From contig OZ249404.1 in NCBI GenBank assembly GCA_965235075.1, positions 496,001 through 560,000 of the forward strand: DNA of 64,000 nt. Reading direction: 5' to 3'. Numbering within the stretch: position 1 is the first letter of the stretch; each line of letters opens with the position of its first letter. Below the pieces are notes generated by a model, which saw nothing but the letters and a program-made list of their open reading frames with translations, made no database searches and was not told where the DNA came from. The translations under genes and the position numbers were made by a program. The DNA comes from Fontibacterium medardense (GTDB taxonomy: Bacteria; Pseudomonadota; Alphaproteobacteria; Pelagibacterales; Pelagibacteraceae). This document shows positions 54,441 to 62,210 of the stretch, in pieces.

Positions 54441-55535
54441 TAATGAATTCCTTGATAAACGGAGGCTTCTAAAAATACTGAGATATCTCCATCTAATACT
54501 TTTTCCGGATTTGTCACTTCGATATTAGTCCTATTGTCTTTTACTAACTGGTAAGGTTGTAGAACATAATTTCTAATTTGACTTCCCCATCCAATTTCTT
54601 TTTTAGAACTTTCTAGATTATCTGAGTCTTTTTGTTTTTTTTTCATCTCAAGTTCATAAAGTCTAGCTTTTAACATGTTCATAGCTGTTTCTTTATTTTT
54701 ATGTTGTGATCTTTCATTTTGACACTGCACGACTATCCCGGTTGCAATATGAGTTATTCGAACAGCGCTATCTGTTGTATTAACATGCTGGCCACCTGCT
54801 CCACTAGATCTATAAGTGTCTATTCGAATATCTTTTTCTAAAATTTCAATATTTATATCTTCATTCACTACTGGGTATATCCATGCACTTGCAAAACTTG
54901 TATGTCTTCTTGCTCCTGAATCGAATGGAGAAATTCGAACTAGTCGATGAACTCCAGACTCTCCTTTTAACCATCCATAAATAAACTGCCCGGTTATTTT
55001 AATCGTTGATGATTTTATTCCAGCCTCTTCCCCTCTGCTTTCATGAATTAACTCGACTTTGAAATTTTTTTTCTCAGCCCATCTTGAATACATTCTTCTT
55101 AACATTTCGGCCCAATCTTGACTTTCGGTACCTCCTGCTCCTGCGTGAATTTCAACATACGCATCTAAAGCATCATTTTCATTGGATAAAAAACAAAGAA
55201 GTTCAATTTTTTTTAATTTTTCTAAATTGCTTTCAAATGATTTATTTAAGTCTTTAGCTAAAACTTCATCATTTTCTTTTACAGCAATATCTAAAAGGTC
55301 CTTATTATCTACGTGCTCTTTAGAAATAAAATCGTAGTTATTTTTTATTTCTAATAAAAAATTTCTTTCTTTAATTACTTTTTCCGCGTTTTTTTGATTG
55401 CTCCAGAATTCCTGAAGCTCTGTTTGCGCTGTTAGATCAGAGATTTTTTTATCAACCTGATTTTTATCAAAGATACCCCCTTATGTTATCTAAGGATTTT
55501 CCTATTTTTTCTGCAATATTTTTAACTTCGATCAT
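54440..55535 (-). CDS. prfB: Peptide chain release factor 2 (programmed +1 frameshift)
   Basis: Terminates translation at UGA and UAA. Translation starts at ATG 55535 and runs 22 codons (MIEVKNIAEKIGKSLDNIRGYL) to an in-frame TGA at 55469-55467. The sequence AGGGGGTATCTTTGA there matches the E. coli frameshift site: an internal Shine-Dalgarno, the CTT slip codon and the UGA. Skipping the T at 55469 resumes in frame at GAT and gives a 364 aa product (E. coli 365). The SPF tripeptide anticodon (VRISPFDSG) and the catalytic GGQ (SGAGGQHVNTT) are present. Taken as a simple reading frame, only the last 221 codons have an ATG start, which would look like a truncated gene; it is intact and self-regulated. 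Confidence 0.96.
55458..55490 (-). promoter_or_regulatory. prfB programmed frameshift signal
   Basis: Read on the minus strand, AGGGGG (55481-55476) is followed by TAT, then the slip codon CTT (55472-55470) and TGA (55469-55467). The 3-base gap between the Shine-Dalgarno-like stretch and CTT is the spacing known to stimulate +1 slippage. Low RF2 lets the ribosome pause at UGA and slip, so RF2 level controls its own synthesis. Confidence 0.95.
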
Positions 55536-55642
55536 TTTAAAAAATCAGTTTTTAAGATTTATTTATTAAATAACTAAACAACTTCTACATCGATTTGCTT
55601 AAATTATTAAGATTTAAATAGATATTTTAACAAAGATGTTTA

Positions 55643-55648
55643 TATAAT
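55643..55648 (+). promoter_or_regulatory. Putative -10 box of the rne promoter
   Basis: A consensus TATAAT lies 64 bases before the rne start codon in the 177-base gap between prfB and rne. No convincing -35 box is seen at the right distance. An AGGA Shine-Dalgarno occurs 10 bases before the rne ATG. The implied 5' UTR is about 55 bases and shows no obvious strong hairpin. Confidence 0.35.
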
Positions 55649-55712
55649 AGTTAAGAAAACAAATAAATTTTATGTCATTAAAAATTAATCAAAAATTTAG
55701 GAATTTATCATT

Positions 55713-57638
55713 ATGTCTAAGGAATTACTTATCGATGCTTCGCATCCAGAGGAAACTAGAATTGCTATCAAGTCCAATAACGGAATTGAAGAATATGAAT
55801 ATGAAAATATTCATCGCAAAAATCTAAAAGGAAATATCTACTTAGGTAAAGTAAGTAGAATAGAACCGTCTTTACAAGCTGCGTTTGTGGATTTCGGAAA
55901 CGAAAGGCATGGATTTTTAGCATTTAACGATATTCAATCAGATTACTATCAAATCCCTCAAGCAGACAAAGATCGAATTAAGAAAGAAGAGGAAGAAGCT
56001 CGAGCAAAACTTCTAGAGGAAAATGACAAAGAAATCGTTGAACATGCTGAGCAAGGTGAAGATATTAATTTACAAGATAAAAATTCATCTAATGGAGATC
56101 AAGATGAAGAGAGTATTGGAAATAAAGCATCTAATGAAGATATTGATTCAAATGAAGAAAATCATGTTGAAGATAAACCTAAAAACAACAGAAGTTTTTA
56201 CAGATTTAAAAGATATCGTATTCAAGAAGTAATCAAGCCTGGACAAATAGTTTTAGTTCAAATTGTAAAAGAAGAGCGTGGGAAAAAGGGAGCAGCTTTA
56301 ACAACTTTTATATCGCTTGCTGGAAAATATATTGTGTTAATGCCAAACACAGCAAAAGGCGGTGGGATCTCTAGAAAAATTTACAGTTCCAGTGATAGAA
56401 AAAAAATGAAAGAAATTATTAATGATATAGAGCTTCCAAAAACAATGGGGTTAATCATTAGGACTGCTGGCGCTAATAAAACTAAAAATGAAATTAAAGA
56501 CGATTTAACAAACTTATTAGGTACTTGGGAAGAAATAAGAAAAAACACTTTAAAATCTATTGCGCCAAGTACAATTCATGAAGAAGAAGATTTAATTGCA
56601 AGAGCCATAAGAGATTTTTACAGTAAGGACATCGATAGTATTGTTGTTGATGGCGATAAAGCATTTGAGGCTGCAAAAAAATATGCAAAAAAAATCTCAA
56701 GTGCACACGTAAAAAACGTTGTAAAATATAAAGGTAAGATTCCTATTTTCCATCATTACAATATTGAAAAATATTTAAATTCAATTTTTGAACCTAGAAT
56801 AGAATTAAAATCTGGTGGTTATATAATTATCAGTCCAACAGAGGCTTTAGTTTCAATCGATATTAACTCTGGTAGATCAACTAGAGAAAGAAATGTTGAA
56901 AAAACAGCTTTAACAAACAATCTAGAAGCAGCAGAAGAGATTGCAAGACAAGTTAAATTAAGAGATTTGGCTGGCCTTATTGTTATAGATTTTATCGATA
57001 TGGAAAATTATTCCAATAAAAGATTGGTAGAAAGAAAATTAAGAGAGACACTAAAGAATGATAAAGCAAGAATTCAATTTGGAAGAATAAGTAACTTTGG
57101 TCTTCTTGAAATGACAAGACAAAGACTAAGAGAAAGTTCAATTAAATGGGAAATTCAGCTGTCCGTTGATTCATTCGCACTTAAAATACTTAAATTATTA
57201 GAAGAACGAGCATTTATTGATTCAAAAATTAAAATTATAGATGTTAATTTATCTAAAAAAATAATTGATATTTTAAATAATAATTATTCAACTGAACTTA
57301 AATTTTTTAAAGACAAATATAAATTCAAAATTAATTTAGTTCAAAATGCTGAGTTTTTAAGCCAAGAATTTTTATTTATTTTTTATGATACTAAAAAAAA
57401 AATAATTAGCGAATTTAATGGCACTGAAGTTAAAGAAGAAACTTCACCAAAAGAAAAGGCTGAAAATTTTACTAAACAAGATGTTAAAGACAGTTCAGAA
57501 CAAAAAGAAGAAACTGTCGATGAAAAAAAACATGATGGCTACAAAGGTAAAAGAAAAAAATTCTTTAATAAAAATAGATTTAAAGACAATAAAAGATCTA
57601 AAAAGAAAGAAGCTGTAACTAATAAAGAAGCAAGTTAA
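55713..57638 (+). CDS. rne: Ribonuclease E/G, cysteine-free
   Basis: Endoribonuclease that starts mRNA decay and processes rRNA and tRNA precursors. The 641 aa protein has an N-terminal S1 domain (KGNIYLGKVSRIEPSLQAAF) interrupted at about residues 85-158 by a long acidic insert, then the RNase H-like and DNase I-like domains. The metal-binding aspartates are Asp383 (SIDINSGRST) and Asp426 (IVIDFIDM). After FGLLEMTRQRL the Zn-link CPxCxGTG found in E. coli is missing, and the protein has no cysteine anywhere. A short Lys-rich tail replaces the long degradosome scaffold. Size and the S1 insert favour RNase E over RNase G. It is convergent with thiG, the stops touching. Confidence 0.93.
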   Translation: MSKELLIDASHPEETRIAIKSNNGIEEYEYENIHRKNLKGNIYLGKVSRIEPSLQAAFVDFGNERHGFLAFNDIQSDYYQIPQADKDRIKKEEEEARAKLLEENDKEIVEHAEQGEDINLQDKNSSNGDQDEESIGNKASNEDIDSNEENHVEDKPKNNRSFYRFKRYRIQEVIKPGQIVLVQIVKEERGKKGAALTTFISLAGKYIVLMPNTAKGGGISRKIYSSSDRKKMKEIINDIELPKTMGLIIRTAGANKTKNEIKDDLTNLLGTWEEIRKNTLKSIAPSTIHEEEDLIARAIRDFYSKDIDSIVVDGDKAFEAAKKYAKKISSAHVKNVVKYKGKIPIFHHYNIEKYLNSIFEPRIELKSGGYIIISPTEALVSIDINSGRSTRERNVEKTALTNNLEAAEEIARQVKLRDLAGLIVIDFIDMENYSNKRLVERKLRETLKNDKARIQFGRISNFGLLEMTRQRLRESSIKWEIQLSVDSFALKILKLLEERAFIDSKIKIIDVNLSKKIIDILNNNYSTELKFFKDKYKFKINLVQNAEFLSQEFLFIFYDTKKKIISEFNGTEVKEETSPKEKAENFTKQDVKDSSEQKEETVDEKKHDGYKGKRKKFFNKNRFKDNKRSKKKEAVTNKEAS

Positions 57639-58409
57639 TTACTCAATAAGTCCCTCGAATGGACTTGATGGATTTGCAGTTACTTTTTTCTTAATCCTTC
57701 CTGCAATAAAAGATTTTCTTCCTGCAATCACTGCATCCTTCATAGCTTCAGCCATTAGTATTGGGTTCTTAGCTTCTGCTACCGCAGTGTTAATTAAAAC
57801 ACCATCACAACCTAATTCCATTGCAATAGCAGCATCTGAGGCACAGCCAATCCCTGCATCAACAATAACTGGCACTTTAGATTGAGTCTTAATAATTGAG
57901 ATATTAAATCTATTTTGGATTCCTCTTCCAGATCCAATTAACGATCCAAGGGGCATAATAGCTGCGGCGCCCATATCTTCTAATTGTTTACAAAGTATAG
58001 GATCATCCGATGAATAAACCATAACTTCAAAATTTTCTTTTTTTAAAACTTTTAAAGCCTCAATAGTTTCAATCATATTTGGATATAAAGTTTCTTTATC
58101 GCCAAGCACTTCTAGCTTTACAAGATTCCACCCTCCTGCATCCCTGGCTAGTCTTAAAGTTCTTAATGCTTCTTCTGCAGTATAACAACCTGCCGTATTT
58201 GGCAGATAAGTAATTTTTTTAGGATCTAAAAAATCAACCAACATTGGCTCTTTTGGATTTGTAACGTTAACTCTTCTTACTGCAACAGTTACAATTTCAA
58301 TTTCTGCAGCTTCAATCGCTTTTGCAGTTTCTTCAAAACTTTTATATTTTCCAGTTCCAAGAATAAGGCGTGACTTATATTTTTTTCCAGAAATAATTAA
58401 ATCTTCCAA
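57639..58409 (-). CDS. thiG: Thiazole synthase
   Basis: Forms the thiazole phosphate of thiamine from DXP, dehydroglycine and ThiS-thiocarboxylate. The 256 aa protein has the N-terminal SRLILGTGKY, the Schiff-base Lys in LVKLEVLGD, and the phosphate-binding PVIVDAGIG and DGVLINTAV. It follows thiS directly. No other thiamine gene is in the window. Confidence 0.96.
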   Translation of the reverse strand: MEDLIISGKKYKSRLILGTGKYKSFEETAKAIEAAEIEIVTVAVRRVNVTNPKEPMLVDFLDPKKITYLPNTAGCYTAEEALRTLRLARDAGGWNLVKLEVLGDKETLYPNMIETIEALKVLKKENFEVMVYSSDDPILCKQLEDMGAAAIMPLGSLIGSGRGIQNRFNISIIKTQSKVPVIVDAGIGCASDAAIAMELGCDGVLINTAVAEAKNPILMAEAMKDAVIAGRKSFIAGRIKKKVTANPSSPFEGLIE

Positions 58410-58613
58410 TTAACCGCCTCCTATAAAATGAACAATTTCAACTCGATCTTTAGCTGATAAAATTTTTTTAGCATAATTATCTCTTGGCACCACTTCTTCA
58501 TTAATTTCTATAGCTACTTTTTTTTCTGAAAGGGACAATGTCTCTAATAAAGAAATTATATTAGTTTTTTCTTTTATATTATGAGGTTTTCCGTTCAAAA
58601 TGATTTGTATCAT
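58410..58613 (-). CDS. thiS: Sulfur carrier protein ThiS
   Basis: Ubiquitin-fold sulfur carrier whose C-terminal thiocarboxylate donates sulfur to ThiG. The 67 aa protein ends in the required Gly-Gly (FIGGG) and has the typical N-terminal ILNGKPHNI strand. It is paired with thiG with no gap. The 45 bases to the divergent aroQ start are too short to hold a TPP riboswitch in addition to a promoter, and I see no thi-box-like sequence there. Confidence 0.93.
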   Translation of the reverse strand: MIQIILNGKPHNIKEKTNIISLLETLSLSEKKVAIEINEEVVPRDNYAKKILSAKDRVEIVHFIGGG

Positions 58614-58658
58614 GTTGGATTTAAGCTATTTTTAAATTATAACATATCATTTTCTTAT

Positions 58659-59099
58659 ATGAATATAGTAATTATTAACGGTCCAAATCTTAATCTTTTA
58701 GGCGAAAGAGAGCCAAAGATTTACGGCAAAGAAACTCTTAAATCGATTGAAAAAAAATGCAAAGAGCATGCAAAAAAAAATAAAATAAAAGTAGATTTTT
58801 TTCAGTCTAACATTGAAGGAGAGATCGTAACTAAAATTCAAAAATCTAGAGATAAATTTGATGGTTTAATAATTAATGCTGCAGCTTTTACTCATACTTC
58901 GGTTGCAATATTAGATGCATTAAATCTTGTTAAAATACCCAAAATAGAAATTCATATTTCAAATATATTTCATAGAGAAGAGTTTCGACACAAATCATTG
59001 ATTAGTGGTGCTGTTAATGGTCTAATTTGCGGTTTAGGATCGTATGGGTATATTTTAGCAATAGACACCATTAAAAAAATAATTAAAGATAATAAATAA
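58659..59099 (+). CDS. aroQ: 3-dehydroquinate dehydratase (type II)
   Basis: Third step of the shikimate pathway. I use the ATG at 58659 (146 aa), directly before the conserved IVIINGPNLNLLGEREP; a longer in-frame ATG at 58581 would add 26 unrelated residues and overlap thiS. The catalytic Tyr (EPKIYGKET), the NAAAFTHTSVA segment and the catalytic His (EIHISNIFHREEFRHKS) are present. The stop overlaps the accB start by one base, and the aroQ-accB-accC order is common in proteobacteria. Confidence 0.95.
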   Translation: MNIVIINGPNLNLLGEREPKIYGKETLKSIEKKCKEHAKKNKIKVDFFQSNIEGEIVTKIQKSRDKFDGLIINAAAFTHTSVAILDALNLVKIPKIEIHISNIFHREEFRHKSLISGAVNGLICGLGSYGYILAIDTIKKIIKDNK

Positions 59100-59542
59100 T
59101 GAAAATAGACAAAAAAATTATTAAAGAACTTTCGGATTATTTAGATGAATTTAATCTAACTGAGATTGAATATTCTGAAAATAACGTAAAGTATAAAGTT
59201 AGCAAATCTAACAAAGGTATTGTTCATGAACAGGTAATATCTACTGATAATCAAGCAAGATCATCATCTCCTGCTTCCTCGCCTGTTGCTGCTGACAATA
59301 TAAATAAAGCTAATATTATAAAATCACCTATGGTTGGAACTGCTTATTTGGCTCCAGAACCTGGCGCTAAACCATTTGTAACAGTTGGAGCTAATATTAA
59401 AAAAGGCCAAACAATTATTATTATCGAGGCTATGAAAACTATGAACCATGTCCCATCAACTAAAGACGGTGTGGTTAAAAAAATATTAGTAACCGATGGT
59501 GAAGCGGTAGAATTTGATCAGGACTTAATCCTAGTCGAGTAA
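59099..59542 (+). CDS. accB: Acetyl-CoA carboxylase biotin carboxyl carrier protein
   Basis: Carries biotin between the carboxylase and transferase of acetyl-CoA carboxylase. The 147 aa protein has an N-terminal domain, an Ala/Pro/Ser-rich linker (about residues 52-68), and the biotinyl domain with the acceptor Lys in IEAMKTMNHV. The usual EAMKMMN motif has Thr for the second Met, a minor change. BirA at 23276-23974 would be its ligase. accC follows with no gap. Confidence 0.96.
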   Translation: MKIDKKIIKELSDYLDEFNLTEIEYSENNVKYKVSKSNKGIVHEQVISTDNQARSSSPASSPVAADNINKANIIKSPMVGTAYLAPEPGAKPFVTVGANIKKGQTIIIIEAMKTMNHVPSTKDGVVKKILVTDGEAVEFDQDLILVE

Positions 59543-60883
59543 ATGATTAAAAAAATCCTTATAGCAAATAGAGGCGAAATAGCCGTAAGAGTGATACGAG
59601 CTTGTAAAGAGCTTGAGATAGCAACTGTTGCTGTACACTCAACTGCTGACAATGAGTCTATGCATGTTAGACTAGCTGATGAAAGTATTTGTATTGGATC
59701 TCAAAAAGCTCAGGATAGTTATCTAAATATTCCCTCTTTAATATCAGCAATAGAAATTACAGGCGCAGATGCAGTTCACCCTGGTTACGGATTTCTTTCT
59801 GAAAACTATAAATTCGCAGAAATTTTAGAACAACACAAAATTAAGTTTATAGGTCCAAGCTCAGAGCTTATTAGAAAGATGGGTGATAAAATTGAAGCTA
59901 AAAAGATAGCAAAAAGTTTAGGCCTTCCGATTGTATCTGGTTCTGAAACAGGAATAAAAGATATTGGTGAGGCTATAAAAATATCTAAAGAAATAGGTTT
60001 TCCAGTACTTATTAAAGCTGCTGGCGGTGGCGGTGGTAAAGGAATGAGAATTGTTCATTCTGAAGATAAATTAGAAGAAAATATTAAAATTGCACAAACA
60101 GAAGCTAAGAAATTCTTCAATAATGATGAAGTTTTTATTGAAAAGTTTTTTGAAAATCCTAGACATATTGAAGTTCAAATTTTATCAGATGGTAAAGATA
60201 ATACGGTTCATTTAGGAGAAAGAGACTGCTCTGTTCAAAGAAGATATCAAAAGATAATAGAAGAAAGTCCGTGTCCAGTTATTAATGATGAGCAAAGAAA
60301 ATACTTACTAGATGTTTCTGTAAATGCTATTTCAAAACTTGGCTATGAAGGAGCTGGTACACTTGAATTTATTTATGACAAAGGAAAGTTTTATTTTTTA
60401 GAGATGAATACAAGATTACAAGTAGAACATCCAGTTACAGAAGAAGTAACTGGAATTGATCTTGTTAAACGACAAATTGAAATAGCTTCAACGGGTAAAT
60501 TAAATTTGCAGCAAAAAGATATTATTTTTTTTGGACACGCAATTGAATGTAGAATAAATGCTGAAGATCCAAGTAAAGATTTTTTACCAAGTGCTGGAAC
60601 AATAAAAACATACAATCAACCATCGGGGCCAGGAACAAGAGTTGACAGCTGTATGTTTCAAGGATGTAAAATTCCACCATATTATGACAGTTTAGTTGCA
60701 AAACTTATTTGCCATGGCAGAGATAGAGCCTCTGCAATTTCTAGATTAAAAAGATCTTTAGATGAATTTGTTATCGAAGGAGTAAGCACAACAATTGATC
60801 TTCATAAGAAAATATTAAGAAATGAAGATTTTATTAATTCAAAATACGATGTGAATTGGTTGTCAAAAACTAAATTTTATTAA
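59543..60883 (+). CDS. accC: Acetyl-CoA carboxylase biotin carboxylase subunit
   Basis: ATP-dependent carboxylation of AccB-biotin, the first half-reaction of fatty acid synthesis. The 446 aa ATP-grasp protein has KILIANRGEIAVRVIRAC, the glycine-rich ATP loop KAAGGGGGKGMR, HLGERDCSVQRRYQK and the catalytic FLEMNTRLQVEHPVTEEVTG (residues about 284-303). Length is normal. It ends 2 bases from the convergent NDUFA12-like gene. Confidence 0.97.
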   Translation: MIKKILIANRGEIAVRVIRACKELEIATVAVHSTADNESMHVRLADESICIGSQKAQDSYLNIPSLISAIEITGADAVHPGYGFLSENYKFAEILEQHKIKFIGPSSELIRKMGDKIEAKKIAKSLGLPIVSGSETGIKDIGEAIKISKEIGFPVLIKAAGGGGGKGMRIVHSEDKLEENIKIAQTEAKKFFNNDEVFIEKFFENPRHIEVQILSDGKDNTVHLGERDCSVQRRYQKIIEESPCPVINDEQRKYLLDVSVNAISKLGYEGAGTLEFIYDKGKFYFLEMNTRLQVEHPVTEEVTGIDLVKRQIEIASTGKLNLQQKDIIFFGHAIECRINAEDPSKDFLPSAGTIKTYNQPSGPGTRVDSCMFQGCKIPPYYDSLVAKLICHGRDRASAISRLKRSLDEFVIEGVSTTIDLHKKILRNEDFINSKYDVNWLSKTKFY

Positions 60884-60885
60884 TT

Positions 60886-61245
60886 TTAAGGACGCCAACT
60901 TTCGTAATCAGATTTAGTCTGTGGCTTGTATTTATTAGGATTATAAGCCTCATCAGTTCCAGTCTTATTTTCTTGGTGATCTTTCTGCCATCCATACTTT
61001 GCAAATTCAGCCTTAGTTGGAACCTCTTTGATTAAGTGATGAATCCAAGCGTGCCACTCAGGTGGAATTTTTGTAGCTTCTACTTCTGAATTAAAAATCA
61101 CCCATCTTCTGTCCTTACTATCAACATAATATTTATTTTTAGAATCATCGATACCGACAAGTTTTCCAAAAAATAGTGTATTTAAAAATGTTCCAATGGT
61201 CTGACCGTTCCACCATGTAAAAATAATTTTAAGAAATTTAAGCAT
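60886..61245 (-). CDS. NDUFA12-like complex I accessory subunit
   Basis: Accessory subunit of alphaproteobacterial and mitochondrial complex I (B17.2/NDUFA12 family). The 119 aa protein has the family segments GKLVGIDDSKNKYYVD, DRRWVIFNSEVEATKIPPEW (residues about 45-64) and HAWIHHL, and a polar C-terminus with NKYKPQTKSDYESWRP. It is encoded about 24 kb away from the nuo operon, as is normal for this gene. It probably stabilises the peripheral arm near NuoE and NuoI. Confidence 0.92.
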   Translation of the reverse strand: MLKFLKIIFTWWNGQTIGTFLNTLFFGKLVGIDDSKNKYYVDSKDRRWVIFNSEVEATKIPPEWHAWIHHLIKEVPTKAEFAKYGWQKDHQENKTGTDEAYNPNKYKPQTKSDYESWRP

Positions 61246-61370
61246 TATAAAAATTTATATTTTTTAAGATATCCACAAAAGTTTTCTATTTCAAGTTGTC
61301 TGTTTTTAACTAGACACTTATTACAGATTAAAATAGTGATTTAAAATCATTTAATTTTAAGAATCAAAAA

Positions 61371-62210
61371 ATGTCTAAATATATTGCTGAAAGTTTTTAT
61401 ACCTGTTTATTTAAAATTACTCATAATTTACAAGAATTAACTAACGAGGCTCTTCAAGAGATCGATAGCAGAAAAGATGGAAAAGTTGAGGTTTTAGACG
61501 TTAAATTTAATAAAAGAAAAACTAAATCATTAGCTGATATACAGGCAAACAAAACTCAAAGCAAAGAACAGGAGCTTAAAGAAATCTCCAGTCAAAAAAT
61601 TAGTGAAGATATAACTTCTACTATTTTTAACAATCTTAAGGATAACAAAACTTCATCTATTGAGAACAAAGCTTTCAGTGAAAGAAGAAAAATGCCTGAT
61701 CGAAGAAAGGGCTATATCCAAAAAGCAATGATTGGTGATCATAAAGTTTATTTACATATCGGTGAATATGATGATGGAAGAGTTGGTGAAATATTTATTG
61801 ATACAAATAAAGAAGGTGAGCTTGTAAGATCATTAATGAATAACTTTGCGATCGCAATATCATTAGGTTTGCAATATGGGGTTCCGTTAGAAGAATATGT
61901 TGATGCGTTCATTAACACTAAATTTGAACCTTCTGGAAAAGTTAAAGGCAATGATAGAATTTTATCAGCTTCATCGATCTTAGATTATCTATTTAGAGAA
62001 CTTGCAATTTCTTATCTTGGAAGAGAAGATCTTGCCCATACTCCTTCTATTAAAAAAACTGATCAAGCAGAAGACTCTGAAGAAAATGCTCGACTAATTG
62101 ATGTTCTTAAAAATATTACAAGCAAAGGTTTCTTAAGAAATCAATATAAAGAAAAATTAGTAGACCTAAGTAATATTAGATTAAATATTAAGAGCAAAAA
62201 AATAAATTAG
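61371..62210 (+). CDS. Stand-alone NrdJ C-terminal-like (TSCPD-type) protein
   Basis: Function unknown. Residues about 107-223 of this 279 aa protein look like the region near the C-terminus of class II (B12-dependent) ribonucleotide reductase NrdJ of alphaproteobacteria: MPDRRKGYIQKAMIG, VYLHIGEYDDGRVGEIFID, AISLGLQYGVPLEEYVDAF and FEPSGKVKGNDRI, in the same order. The catalytic barrel domains are absent, and so are the C-terminal redox cysteines; the only Cys is residue 12. The N-terminal 100 residues are polar and Lys/Ser-rich with no recognised fold. It is an intact gene with normal composition, 125 bases from the divergent NDUFA12-like gene, overlapping the aspS stop by 4 bases. Confidence 0.8.
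   Translation: MSKYIAESFYTCLFKITHNLQELTNEALQEIDSRKDGKVEVLDVKFNKRKTKSLADIQANKTQSKEQELKEISSQKISEDITSTIFNNLKDNKTSSIENKAFSERRKMPDRRKGYIQKAMIGDHKVYLHIGEYDDGRVGEIFIDTNKEGELVRSLMNNFAIAISLGLQYGVPLEEYVDAFINTKFEPSGKVKGNDRILSASSILDYLFRELAISYLGREDLAHTPSIKKTDQAEDSEENARLIDVLKNITSKGFLRNQYKEKLVDLSNIRLNIKSKKIN

Noticed and set aside
54440..55105. A truncated prfB pseudogene of 221 codons
   Set aside because: The upstream sequence continues in frame to a programmed +1 frameshift site at 55472-55467 and gives a full-length RF2.
58581..58658. An N-terminal extension of aroQ
   Set aside because: The extra 26 residues are unlike the family and overlap the divergent thiS start; the ATG at 58659 matches the conserved N-terminus.
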